27,200 nucleotides of DNA from Phaeoceros laevis (lineage: Eukaryota; Anthocerotophyta; Anthocerotopsida; Notothyladales): contig JBNGIQ010009141.1 in assembly GCA_049999765.1 (NCBI GenBank), positions 42,864 to 70,063 on the forward strand, given 5' to 3'. The notes under the pieces are model-generated. The model worked only from the letters and a program-made list of their open reading frames with translations, did no database searches and was not told the origin of the DNA. The number at the start of each line of letters is the position of its first letter. Position 1 is the first letter of the stretch. This document shows, one piece after another, positions 8,193 through 18,378 of this stretch. The position numbers and the translations under genes were made by a program.

Positions 8193-10183
8193 ATGTGCGA
8201 ATGCAATTGTGGGAGGGATAATGAACGAGTTAGGAATTTGTTTACAGTGCATGGGGCAGTAAATAACCAGCCTTGTAGAATTCTAATTGATTGTGGCGCC
8301 AATTGTAGCTTTTTGTCTAAAGCATATGCAGACAAGTGGAGATTGAATACCAAAGAGCAATGTGGGAAAGTGGAGCTAGCAGATGGACATCGGAGCAATG
8401 AAGAATCCACTTGGAGTAAGTATCTGAATTTGAAGATGGGTGAGCATAAGGAGAGTACCCGTCTAACCATAACAGACTTGAAAAACGGGTATGATGTATT
8501 GCTGGGCATCCCCTGGTTAGAAGACCATGACCCTACCATTGGGTGGAAAACTAAGGAGTTTTTTTTAAGATGTGGAGGCAAGACCATGGTAGTCCAAGGA
8601 GAGCAGCTGCGGCCTGTCATCTCCACGCACAAGGTACCAAAGATTCAAATGGTATCTGCAATAAAATTTATGAAGGAATGTGAGGCTAAGGAGTCTGAGA
8701 CAATGCTTTTTGTGGTGAGGATGAGAGCTGAACAGGAGAAGCAGGGAGTAGAGGCACAGGACTCGGAGCTGGAGAAACTGCTAGAGGAATACTCGGATGT
8801 CCTAGTAGATGGGTTGGCACCTGGCCTACCCCCTAGACAAAGCGTAGATCATAAAATTGAGTTACTGTCGGGTTCCCCACAGCCACCAAGAAAACCATGT
8901 TACAAGATGTCGCCTTTGGAGTTACAGGAGGCAAGAGATCAGGTGGAAGAACTTCTGCGAAAGGGATACATCCGCCCATCGGCATCACCTTATGGGGCAC
9001 CAATACTTTTTACTCAAAAAAAATGGAAAGCTTCGAATGTGCATAGATTTCCGAGTACTAAATAGCGTCACCAAGAAGAACAACTACCCGCTCCCACAAA
9101 TTGACGAACTACTAGAGAATCTGGTGGGAGCAAGGTATTTTTCGAAACTAGATCTTGCTGCTGGGTACCACCAGATACGTATAGCGGAGGAAGATATTCT
9201 AAAAACTGCCTTTAACACTAGGTTTGGCCACTATGGTGATGAGCTTCGGGCTCACAAATGCGCCGGCATCTTTTCAAGGCCTCTTGAATGACGTTTTTCA
9301 TGACATGATTAACCGAGGGCTTGCTGTATATCTGGATGACATTTTGATCTTTAGTAAAACCAGAGAGGAGCATTTTGACAGGTTGAGGGAGACGCTGCGA
9401 AGGTTGCGGCAATATCAATTATATGCGCAACTTTCCAAGTGTGAATTTTTGCAGGAACGGCTTGAATACTTAGGGCATATAGTGGACAACGAGGGGGTAA
9501 GAGTTGACCCCGCTAAGATTCAAGCAGTACAAGAGTGGCCACAACCAAGAACCATCAAGGAGCTACAATCTTTTGTAGGCTTTGCAAATTACTATAGGAA
9601 GTTCATACAGGGTTTTGCAAGTACTGCGGCACCACTAACTGACTTGTTGAAGCAGGAGAACAAGTGGAGTTGGGAAAGTAAGCACGAAGACTCGTTTTTA
9701 CAACTAAAGAAGGTGCTCACCACAGCCCCCGTGCTAATCTATCCTGATTATTCCCGACCCTTTGTGGTAACCACAGATGCTTCAGATGTAGCGGTTGGAG
9801 CGGTACTTCAGCAGGATGATGATCAAGGTAGACGACCGACTGCATTTTTCTCTAGGAAACTGAAGGGGGCGGAGGTTAATTGGACTGCTAGTGAAAAAGA
9901 AGCTCTAGCAGAGGTGTTGGCGCTCAAGGAATGGCGCTGTTTTTTAGAGGGTAACCACTTCACGTTGGAAACTGACCATAACCCGCTCATTTGCTTGCAG
10001 ACACAAGTCAACTTGTCAAGGAAGCAGGCGAGATGGTTAGAATTCTTTCAGCAATTTTCATTTGACGTTAAGTTTGTGAGGGGGAGAGAGAATCATGTAG
10101 CAGATGCTCTCAGTAGGTTGCAGTTGAATGCCCTAGTGGAAAGCAGGCTACAGGTACAAAGCAATTGGCTACCTCAAATCTGA
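8193..10183 (+). pseudogene. pol: Gypsy protease, reverse transcriptase and RNase H (frameshifted)
   Basis: The protease (about 8220-8520) has ILIDCGANCSFLS where the usual motif is D-S/T-G, and the later GIPWLEDHDPTIGW. RT starts near 8830 with a typical gypsy motif ([17 protein letters not shown]). A shift at the A-run near 9017-9024 moves to a second frame with KLRMCIDFR and [15 protein letters not shown] small deletion near 9233 moves to a third frame with [11 protein letters not shown] and the catalytic YLDDILIFSKT. RNase H follows with all four acidic positions visible (TTDAS, SEKEAL, ETDHNP, VADALSR). The frame ends at TGA 10181-10183, which aligns to a conserved Arg-type position and continues in frame afterwards. 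Confidence 0.85.
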
Positions 10184-10599
10184 CAAGCCTTGCCACAAGA
10201 TGAGGTGGCGCGTGAGGCAGAAGTGCTAATTCAGCAAAACGACAATGTTTGGAGTAAGGACAATGACCTCATCTACTGGAGAGGAAAATTATATATTCCG
10301 GAAGTTAGTGATGTTAGAAGAAAATTGATACAGGAAGCACATGACTCAGGATTGGCAGGGCATCCAGGCATACAATGAACCCTGAACAGATTGCAACGGC
10401 AATACTACTGGCCAAACATAAGAGCGGATGTCAAGACTCACATCAAGGAATGTGACACTTGTCAGAGGATCAAGGCATCAAGGACAAAACCAGGCGGGCT
10501 ATTGCAACCATTACCTATCCCGGGAAAGCCATGGCGTCAAGTATCAATGGACTTCATCACAGGATTACCAGTGACACCGGAGGGGTACGATGTTATCCT
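10184..10599 (+). pseudogene. Gypsy integrase, N-terminal part (split by insertion)
   Basis: In the same frame as RNase H, after TGA 10181-10183 and again after TGA 10376-10378. The HHCC zinc domain is visible (EAHDSGLAGHPG ... ECDTCQRIK), then YYWPNIRADV and the first catalytic Asp in SMDFITGLP. The frame then runs into foreign sequence at about 10600. Integrase coding resumes at 11421. Confidence 0.85.
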
Positions 10600-11030
10600 G
10601 CCCGCCGATGAACGACGGCGGGAAATTCCTCACGTACCCATCACCAGCCTGCAAGCCACTGTAACCAACACCACCAACGGCAGGCATAGCAGCAGGAACC
10701 ACCACACAATCTCGCTCCCGGTTGCCATCACCTCCAACGAAAAATCATGTGAAAAACATGATCTTCATTACGCACTCATGCATTACAAACATTGAGCTGC
10801 AGTTCAATTGACAAACCTCCTTTAGAACTTTCCGAACTGGCCCATTCGGAAGATCTCGCAATCCGCGGAGCTCACGAATGACGCTTACCAGTTTCCTACT
10901 ATTCTTGCTATTCGCGCGTAATCGCGCATACCGACATAGATAAATATTACAATTAAACTATTCTAAATCAAAATCGACTTCGACTTAACTCCAAAATCAC
11001 TATACACCGTGATTAGTTTACACAGTGCAT

Positions 11031-11110
11031 CACGTACCGTACTTTATCACACCATCACTTCACGTACCGTACTTTATCACACGTACCGTACTTTATCACA
11101 CCATCACTTC
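11031..11110 (+). repeat. Tandem repeat, about 20-30 bp units
   Basis: Three copies of CACGTACCGTACTTTATCAC begin at about 11031, 11061 and 11080, two of them followed by ACCATCACTT. They lie within the 821-bp insertion. Confidence 0.8.
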
Positions 11111-11220
11111 GCGTCAAACTTGAAACGAACACAATATGATCTAATGTTTGTGTTTGAATAGTTCAATAACCTGAAAAAATTTATCTTGGTAAAGGTATCA
11201 CAAGCCAACCATAACAACTC

Positions 11221-11420
11221 ATCCTCTCACTTTAGAGAAAGGTGGGGGTTACCCCAGTTCAACTTGGGAACCGTGTCAATGGGCAATCGGCAGCATACAT
11301 TTTCCCAAAATAAATTTTACTGTACCCGTTAGCCACCGGGTGCCCGCTTATGGGCAAGGGGGGGATCCTCTATGGAACCGTGTCAACCTCCTCAAATAAA
11401 ATCACATCACATCACATCAC
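11221..11420 (+). repeat. Conserved 3' tail of a microsatellite-ended retroposon family, copy 1
   Basis: It aligns to 26842-27002 over about 160 bp. Shared blocks are TACCCGT..CGGGTGCCC, ATGGGCAAGGGGGGGATC-like, CCTCTATGG and AACCTCCTCAAATAAA, followed directly by a simple repeat, here (ATCAC)n. Two short stems (ACCCG/CGGGT at 11324-11341 and GCCC/GGGC at 11342-11355) are kept in the other copy although the loops differ. Confidence 0.65.
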
Positions 11421-11723
11421 ATCCTTGTCTTTGCAGATAAACTTAGGAGAATGATTCATTTGGTACCCACTAGAGAAACTTGTAGCGCAGAGGAGACAAC
11501 ACATTTATTCTTACGACATATGTACAGATATCACGGATTACCCAAGTCAATATTATCAGATAGGGATGCTAGATTGACCTCACACTTTTGGACTGCACTA
11601 CACAGGGCATTGGGTACAAAGTTCTGTATGTCTACTGTGTATCACCACCAGACAGATGGAGCCACAGAGCGAGCAAACCAGACTGTGGAAGACCTACTAC
11701 GGGCACATTGCAGTGCACAATAA
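11421..11723 (+). pseudogene. Gypsy integrase core, continued
   Basis: After the insertion the integrase continues: LVFADKLRRMIHLVPTRE, then the second catalytic Asp (SILSDRDARL) and the Glu (TDGATERANQTVE). The frame stops at TAA 11721-11723, where homology continues in another frame (LVEFAFNDALSASTGF), showing a further frameshift. Confidence 0.85.
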
Positions 11724-12400
11724 ACAATATGGGAAAGGAACCTTTTTTCTAGTGGAATTTGCATTTAATGATGCGTTGAGTGCATCAACGGGTTTCACCC
11801 CATCTTCCTGAATGGTGGCTTTCATCCTGAAACAATGCTTAGTGCAGCAGTTTCTAATGCTGCCAACACCCCCGCAGCATACGACTTTTTACAGGCCAGA
11901 ATCCAAGCGCAACAGGAAGCCCGCCGCCAAAAACCGACAGGAGCAATATGCTAACCGCCGGTGTCGGTTGGTGTCCTTTGCCCCAGTCAATTTGGTTATG
12001 TTGTCAACCACAAACCTACACCTCCCAGCCCATCTGGACAGGAAACTATCTGACAGGTACATTGGTCCCTTCCGAATACTCCAGGTAGTTGGAACAGTTG
12101 CTTACAAACTGGAGTTGCCGCCCCAGCTATGCATACACCCGGTCTTTCACGTCTCTCTTCTGTGACCATACTATGGGACAACACCAACTCGACCTCCACC
12201 TATTTGGGAGGATGACCTCGCACCATAGTACAAGGAGCTAGAGACGACGTCGGACCATCCGGTGCCGAATTATTTCTTCCACTCCATCCAACGCAACATG
12301 GGAACCAGTACAGAATCTTGGTCATGCCCTTAACATCCAGGACCTTCATCCATATGCTATCAGGCACCACTTACGCTTGCCAGTCTTCGAGGACGAAGAC
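11724..12400 (+). pseudogene. Gypsy integrase C-terminus and chromodomain remnant
   Basis: Several frames carry consecutive pieces: FAFNDALSASTGFTPS near 11760-11810, then a frame to 12165 with LDRKLSDRYIGPFRILQVVG and HPVFHVSLL, the usual integrase GPY/F module. Near 12285-12330 another frame shows NATWEPVQNLGHAL, matching the end of a chromodomain (ATWEP..NL). Such chromodomains bind methylated histone tails and direct chromovirus integration. The chromodomain's first half is not readable because of frame changes. Confidence 0.6.
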
Positions 12401-12419
12401 ACCCACCCCCCGGGGTGAA

Positions 12420-12913
12420 TGTCATGGCCAATAGTTAGATAATTACGGTAGATAATAAATAGGGAATGTATAGACTAGAAACTTCTAGTAGTGTGTTATG
12501 AGGTGGCTTAAAATCAGACTGCCACCCGTCGGACTTCATGCAATAGGACACGTGTACATACTAGTATGGTATTTAAACCGAAACAGGAACCCAAAAAGGG
12601 GTTCCTAATGTCTAACCTAACTACAACCCCGTTAGTGGTTGTTACAGACGTGGATACTTGATGTGTCAACGCTGACGCGGCAAGTGACTAGGCTAGTGAC
12701 TTGGCGTTTTGAGTAGTAGGGACCATTAGATAAGAGAGTGAGGCGTCACCGCCTTCGTCGAGTGAGATTTGGATTGACCAATAAGGAGAAAGTGAGTTAG
12801 GTAGACCAATATGAGGCTAGATAGAATTCTTGTGAGCGGAGACGTATCTCCCCCCTATATGTAATATGTACCCCTCATTCTTTCTCAACAAGGTTGTTGT
12901 GTTATTGGTTTAC
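12420..12913 (+). repeat. Probable 3' LTR of the gypsy element (end approximate)
   Basis: Starts TGTCATGG right after GGGGTGAA at the end of the coding region, the usual chromovirus arrangement. It contains TATA-like stretches near 12570 (GTATTTAAAC) and 12854 (CTATATGTAA). I place the end at TTTACA 12908-12913, but no 5' LTR exists in the window to confirm it. Confidence 0.4.
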
Positions 12914-13663
12914 ACTACCTACCCTTGGCTCATGGGGAGACCATAGAGAGGCTTGGATGTGGGGTGTGGGTGGATGCATATGCAATTCCTTGTGCTAGGA
13001 GATGCTCCGTACTTCCTTCACATTGTATCCCTGTACATTATAGTGCCGTCGTAATATGGCTTTCCCCTAGTAGTCTGTGTATGTAGCTTTGCCCGTAGGT
13101 TGATTCGTGGAGCCGTGGTGTTCTCTTATTGGTGACAGTAGCGGGAGGCCTCAACCACAACCATTGCCAAGAGTTAGACTAGGATATTATATGCTCGGGG
13201 ATGGGCTACAACCTTGTGCTTGTCGTTGGTGATGTTGGTTTGGTGGGTGTTGATAGTGGTTTCAGCCCTTTGGTAGCTATTGGTGTAGGATATTAGAGGA
13301 CTCACAGGTGCTGGGAGTGGTCACCTTGGAGAAAGTCCATGGTTATCCTCTCAGAACTTCTGGACTCATAGGCGCGGGAAGTGGCCGCCTTAGGAGAGAC
13401 CTTGGGATCGCTAGAAACCTCTAGGCTCAGCGCTGTTGGGAGTGAACGACCTCGAGAGAGACTTCAAGTGTCCCCAAACACTTCCTTTGGCAATTTTCTT
13501 GGTTTTGGAAGGAGTGTCGGACATCACCAAGGTGTTAGGTGTTCGTCGACGAGCTATTGGACAGGCATCTGGCCTTAGACGTCCTGTGATTGCAAGTTGG
13601 AGGACATTAGAGGATCCCTTGCAACATGGAGGAGGCAAGAATCTACCTCGGAGTAAGAGGTAG
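12914..13663. other. Non-coding stretch between gypsy LTR and MITE
   Basis: No gene or recognised element. It holds a three-unit diverged tandem repeat (13299-13486, listed separately). Short open frames on both strands near 13381-13663 have no recognisable motif. Confidence 0.4.
13299..13486. repeat. Diverged 61-64-bp tandem repeat, three units
   Basis: Units begin near 13299, 13363 and 13424. Each opens with G(A/G)CTCA followed by a (G/T)TGGGAGTG- or GCGGGAAGTGG-like block, then GAGA-rich sequence and an (A)ACTTC/(A)ACCTC end. Divergence is high, so the duplication is old. Confidence 0.5.
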
Positions 13664-14254
13664 CTATGTTCTACAATATGAAATATGAAATAAAATACGA
13701 TAATATGATAATACGAGTATTTTATAGTATTTTACTTTTTGGATAAAAAATATGAAAATACAGTATAACGTATGTATATATAGCTATGAGAAATCTAATA
13801 AAGAAAAAACCAAGTCACTTATACTTTAGAATTGTTTCTTTTTAAACCTAAACAATAATGTGACTCTGAGCAGATGTCATCTACTCAATTGCAACCTTCT
13901 ATATTTTGTAATGGTGTAATAGTGTTGCTTCACCGTCGTCCATGGATTCTTCAAACCAATCTATAAAGTTCTCATCTTCATCAAAGTCTTTTATGCATTA
14001 AAACTTCTTAATCAAACGAAGAGAACTATAAACCCACAGAACATCCTCAAATATTGAAAAAAACTCAAAATATTGAAAGAAACTCAAATAAACCCAAAAA
14101 AATCAAAATAAAAAATTGACCTAAGTTAATAGAGCACGAGGATTTTTTTGAACTTACATAGTATTTTTTAAAAATACGAGTATTTTTTAGAAAATCAAAA
14201 AATACAAAAATAAGTAGTATTGTATAAGGAATACAATAGTATTTTAAAACATAG
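13664..14254. mobile_element. AT-rich MITE, 591 bp, hAT-like
   Basis: The element is flanked by an 8-bp direct repeat AGAGGTAG (13656-13663 and 14255-14262). Its ends are inverted: CTATGTTCTACAATA at left versus CTATGTTTTAAAATA on the other strand at right, 13 of 15 matching. The 8-bp duplication suits the hAT superfamily, although the terminal bases are not the classical hAT ones. The interior is very AT-rich and non-coding. AATACGAGTATTTT occurs near both ends (about 13712 and 14173), a possible subterminal transposase-binding repeat. Confidence 0.65.
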
Positions 14255-14262
14255 AGAGGTAG

Positions 14263-15778
14263 ACATGTCCAGCACTTGGCTATGCCCCTACAGACGTACA
14301 GGTGTTGAACGTACGAGGGTTGTAAAGTAGTGAAGGGCTAGGACGTCGTACTTTGAGGACGTCTAGCTAGGATTTGGGAAGGGTCTGAACTGGACGCGAT
14401 CTAGTTAGATCATCTTTGTATCTTCAAGTCTAGTTTTGACATTGTGTTGTTCCTCCAAGAGTCCTCTATGGGAACGAAACCTCTTATGCTACGACAGATA
14501 AAGGGATAAATTATACCTTGGGTTACTACAACGAGGTAGGAAGAAAAAGCTGCACAAGGAACCGGGAAGATACCCGCATACGCAGAACTTGTCAGTCGGC
14601 AAAGGGCAGACAACCATACTGGCATATAGGTTCATACTAAAGACAGGAGGGACATTACCTTGGCGAGCAGGTACTGTTTCACTTATCAAAAGAAAGTTAT
14701 ATGAAAATAGGTCTGACCTAAACGAGGTCGATGATATTATGTCCGCTTGAAGGGAAGATCAGTCAGATGATGATGACGATGCAGAATCCACCAACCACAA
14801 AGAAAACCTTGATGCATGTGATGTAGACGGCCTACTTCTCGGGCAGGAACCAGAAGAGCCTAGAATAGTCAATTTCGATCGTCCCCATAGGGCTTCGCTT
14901 TTGGACCTGGCTGAAAATGATATGTCAGACGACAAGTCCACATAGGTTGGTTCGCACAAAGGCCGTGTGTTAGAGGGCTTTTGAAGTGATGAAGCATATG
15001 TTTTGCACCCCAAGGTGTACGAGCAGCATCAAGTATAGGTGTTTTCCAATCATTTTCCTTTCCAAGTCTAGCATTTGAATGGCTATGTCCCATTTTTGTA
15101 GCAAACTCGCGGGCTCCGGGTACCGGATGTCGGGTTTCCGGGGTCAAGCAAATCCTATTAAAAGGAAAAAAAATTTATCCAAGACATATATTAATCTGTA
15201 CTGCAATTGTAAAAGTTCAAAAAAATGAGTTCTCACCGCCGTAAAAATGGTGGACAGCGGCTGGGAGTCAGAAAAAATGCACATATCATGCTTGTTTGGT
15301 TGGCTTGAAGGTCTCAAAAATATGCAGTATTTCAAAAATCCCAGCATATGGGCAAGGAATTTTTGAGTCACAAACAGGGAACACCGGGCTTGGGTCCATT
15401 CAGCGGAGAAAACCCCGTTTCATCTAAGACCGTATTCTGGGAGTTTCTGCTGTGGAGAAAACAGAAAGTGCAAGGTTGCACAGGTTTGCCTCATCTTACT
15501 TCATCTTGCAGTTATTGTGTGTTCAACTATTGCTGCGTACTAGGTTGCTTTCGTATTTTTGTAGACAGCACATCCACGTATGCTATGGCACCTCAGATAT
15601 GGCCAGGTTGTGCTTGTTCCAGTCTGAATGATGGCCGCTAGGCAGGCTTGCTGTAGGTCACTACCCTACATGCATTGTTTGGGCTTCCTTTAACTACTTC
15701 GCTCAGTAGTGTGGTCGAGATGTCACTTTCGCAGCCTGGCTGCCAGTTTTTGTGTGCTAAGCACTTGCTGGGTGTATG
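14263..15778. other. Long stretch without a clear gene; possible exon remnants
   Basis: No known element recognised. On the plus strand one frame is readable from about 14500 to 14941 with a single TGA (14747-14749); its second half is acidic (EDQSDDDDDAEST ... QEPEEPRIVNFDRPHRASLL). On the minus strand an ATG at 15147 opens a 92-codon frame (MTPETRHPVPGAREFATKMG...), preceded by an acceptor-like TTTCCTTTTAATAG and, about 95 bp upstream, a donor-like GTGAGAAC. The two overlap and cannot both be real. I cannot assign either to a family. Confidence 0.3.
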
Positions 15779-15986
15779 GTCTCATGTGGTTTCTTGTGGT
15801 TTCTTGTAGACAGCACGGGGTTTTTTGTGTGGTTTCAGGTAGACAACAAGGGTTTCTTGTAGATAGCAGGGTCTTCATGTAGACAGCAAGGTTTCATGTA
15901 GCTAGCAAGGCTTCATGTAGACAGCAAAGCTTCATGTAGATAGCAGGGTTTCATGTAACAGCAGGGTTTCATGTGGACAGCCGGGT
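15779..15986 (+). repeat. 20-bp minisatellite, left half
   Basis: About ten imperfect copies of GTTTCATGTAGACAGCAAGG. The array is cut at 15986 by Copia element 2 and resumes at 23278. Confidence 0.85.
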
Positions 15987-16248
15987 TAAGAAGAAACCTG
16001 CCGTTAGGCCACGTTTCGCTAAGTAGGCAGGATTTTATTTAATTATTATTTAATTAGGTAAAATAGAACAGGGATATGAAACGTCATAGCGTTTCATACC
16101 GTCCTGTCATTTCATACATGGCAGTTGGCCTTCACACCCCTGTGAAGCGGTACAACTGTTCATGAACCTGGCTTAAAGCCACACGGTCACACGACCATAA
16201 TCAATCTTTCTCTTTTCTGCTACACAATCCTGCCTTGATTCGTTCGCA
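15987..16248 (+). repeat. 5' LTR of Copia element 2
   Basis: 262 bp, starting TAAGAAG (non-canonical TA instead of TG, in both LTRs) and ending TTCGCA. It carries two clean hairpins: ATGAAACG/CGTTTCAT at 16076-16097, and CTTCACA-CCCC-TGTGAAG at 16130-16147. A short palindrome, TGGCTTAAAGCCA, follows. Confidence 0.92.
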
Positions 16249-16260
16249 TGGTATCAGAGC
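16249..16260 (+). promoter_or_regulatory. Primer-binding site, initiator-tRNA-Met type
   Basis: TGGTATCAGAGC directly follows the LTR's terminal CA, the standard plant Copia site complementary to the 3' end of initiator tRNA-Met, used to start minus-strand DNA synthesis. Confidence 0.9.
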
Positions 16261-16442
16261 ATGGATCCTATCGCGCTACCTGGTCACTGTGAATTCTGCA
16301 CAACAAAAGTCTGCATTAGAACTTTTAGTCATGAGAAATTCAGAACATTCATGACAGCGCTAGGAGTCGCACTAGCCAGGTTAGGCGTCATGGCAGAAAC
16401 ATTCATGGCTGATGCAATCTATCACTAGTACTAGTAGGCGTC

Positions 16443-17051
16443 ATGCCGAGATGAAGGAATCGCGGCGCAAACCTGACTGCAGACCCGAGTCCAGCACGTC
16501 CTAATGAAGCAGTCACTGCACACAACCGTGCTATAGTTGAAGGTGTTGCAGAACATCGTAGGTTAATAGATTTCTTCCTGGCAAACGCGCCAAAGCTTGC
16601 TGACAAGTCTACCACTAGCACAAACAGTACGCACTAAAGTCAGTCCTTAAAGATCCCTTGGCACACCTTAAAAAAGAAGTGCGAGAAAAGATAGATAGAG
16701 CACAATACATTTCAAAATGCAAGCGCAAAAAGACTAAGTGATAGAGGGTCTTCTTTGTGCCATGAATGTGCTGATTCCTATAACTCTTTTCCTTCTCCTA
16801 GCGATCAGTTATTAATTGAACTATACAACCTTATCAAGTCGGTAGGCTGTAGAACAAGAGATCAATTGAGGAACTTAACTGATAGAGTCATAGAAAATAG
16901 CAGAAGAATTGAAGTACTTGCTGCACACATTGATTCTTGCATTGTCACACAACGAGTTGGCTCTCTCAAGCATTGGCTCTCTCAAGAATTGCCGTGGAGT
17001 GAAACTCTGGCAAGGAGCACGCACACCCTCAGTGATAGAAAATGCCTATAG
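16443..17051 (+). pseudogene. Leader reading frame upstream of gag, element 2
   Basis: From ATG 16443 (followed soon by an in-frame TGA) a coding-like stretch runs through three frames: IDFFLANAPKLADKSTTSTN, then DPLAHLKKEVREKIDRAQYI, then from 16755 CHECADSYNSFPSPSDQLLI and a coiled-coil-like segment ending at TAG 17049-17051. The second and third parts align to the leader of element 1, with the breaks at different places, so a once-continuous frame is likely. It lies between primer site and gag start (17126), a position usually left non-coding in small copia elements. Confidence 0.5.
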
Positions 17052-17125
17052 CAAGAACTCAACAAGTGCACAACCTACCTGCAGTAGGAGGACTGCGTAC
17101 CATTTCTAAGGCCTGACAACCTCGG

Positions 17126-18378
17126 ATGTCACACAGGGGTCGTGGTACAACAAATCCATGTGGTCGTGGCAAAGGACGGGGAAGGGGTGCTGGCAGAGGT
17201 GCATCTGAGCCTCATTTGGCAGTTGATCTCCTTGGAACCCTCAATAGACCACTCCCTGATGCACAATCAAGCAATTCAGGTCCGCATTTACATGCACAGA
17301 ATCATCGAGCACAGCAAGCCACCAGGGCAACTTTGCTAGCACACGCATTAAGAGCTTCCTTAGCCTCCCAGGCTATACACAATATGGCACAAGGGGCAGT
17401 CACTCACAATACAATGGTGAACAATATGAAGATCGACTTCAAGGAAAATGATAGGTTTAGTGGTACCCAATATGATATATGGGCACTACGTGCACAAACC
17501 ATCCTCAAGGAACATGATCTTTGGCATGTTGTTACCAGAACTGAGCCCAAGCCTGCACAAGGAACAGCTCAAGCAACAATAGACGCATGGGTTAAACAAG
17601 ATTTGCGGGCACTTGGCATCATTCAATCAACATTAGATAGCTCCATAATGCACTATCCTTGGGATGCTGAAACAAATAAGGCAGTATGGGACTCTTTGGC
17701 ATAGATCTATAGAGTCACCAATGGGTCTTCTATGGTATGTGCAACTAGAGCATTTTACAATCTCAAAATGCGAGAAAATGACTCGGTTGAGCAACATGTC
17801 ATAAAGTTCAGGACATTAAGGTCAAAACTTACTTCAAGTGGCACTACGGCCATTGAAATGAATGCAGTAGTAGCATTACTCCTGTCGCTAGCTGATACCT
17901 ATAGGACCTTCGTCAGTAATCACTCTACGCACCTTAGAAATATATCTCAAGCTACACCTGCAGGTCAGGCCCCTGCAGTTGCACTGTCCGAGACTATTGG
18001 GGCCCTCCTAGAGGAGAAGTCCACAAGGATGTCAAGCAGGACTGGTACTTCCTCCAGAGGAGAGCCCTCAAATAGGGCCTTGTATGCAAACAAGGGTCCT
18101 ATGAGGCAGCCATTCCGTCAGCCTTTTCAAGGACAATATAATTCAAGTGCGAGTAACAACACCAGAAGAGGCCTAATACAACACAAGCTACTAAAAAGAA
18201 AGGCCCGTGCAACTGGTGCCTCATACCTGGTCATTGGGGGGCAGACTGCCGCAAGAAAAAGGCAAATGACCCTCGCCGCACAGCACCACCTGAGAGCAAT
18301 GTGGCAGTACGGAAGTCTCCCACACTTCTTGCTGTATTCATGGTGTCCACACCACAATCTCGACATGCGTGGTACCTC
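17126..18378 (+). pseudogene. gag: Copia element 2 gag (broken)
   Basis: It starts MSHRGRGTTNPCGRGKGRGR, an RG-rich N-terminus. After an Ala-rich region comes the UBN2-type capsid domain (MKIDFKENDRFSGTQYDIWA ... VEQHVIKFRTLRSKL). TAG 17702-17704 stands where element 1 has Gln. A frameshift near 18170 precedes the intact zinc knuckle CNWCLIPGHWGADC (CX2CX4HX4C, near 18209), which binds genomic RNA. The frame then leads into the protease. Confidence 0.85.

Larger units (their letters stand above)
10600..11420 (+). mobile_element. 821-bp insertion with (ATCAC)n tail inside gypsy integrase
   Basis: Integrase homology stops at 10599 and resumes at 11421; ATCCT at 10595-10599 is repeated at 11421-11425, giving a 5-bp target duplication that leaves the integrase reading frame consistent on both sides. 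The insert starts with a strong inverted repeat (CCCGCCG/CGGCGGG, 10601-10622) and ends with a structured 200-bp tail and about four ATCAC units. Its 3' part recurs at 26842-27002 and 23291-23326. I infer a non-autonomous non-LTR retroposon. No coding capacity or clear Pol III boxes are seen. The short duplication and the microsatellite tail leave some ambiguity in the exact right edge. Confidence 0.6.
7885..12913 (+). mobile_element. Ty3/gypsy (chromovirus-like) retrotransposon, 5'-truncated
   Basis: The order is gag tail, protease, reverse transcriptase, RNase H, integrase, chromodomain remnant and 3' LTR, which is gypsy order. The element begins in the end of gag, head-to-head with the integrase fragment on the minus strand; there is no 5' LTR or primer site. 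Its coding part carries at least two frameshifts in RT, two TGA stops, an 821-bp insertion in integrase and more frameshifts in the C-terminus. It is dead. Confidence 0.85.

Noticed and set aside
10600-11420. Helitron
   Set aside because: A hairpin lies near one end, but there is no TC start or CTRR end, and the insert has a target duplication and a microsatellite tail.
13105-13145. LTR end and primer-binding site of another gypsy element (ATTGGTGACAGTAGCGGGAG)
   Set aside because: It faintly resembles a gypsy primer-site region, but it matches no tRNA end I can name and no gag follows.
15779-15986. CRISPR array
   Set aside because: The repeats are contiguous and imperfect with no unique spacers, and the context is eukaryotic. 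It is a minisatellite.
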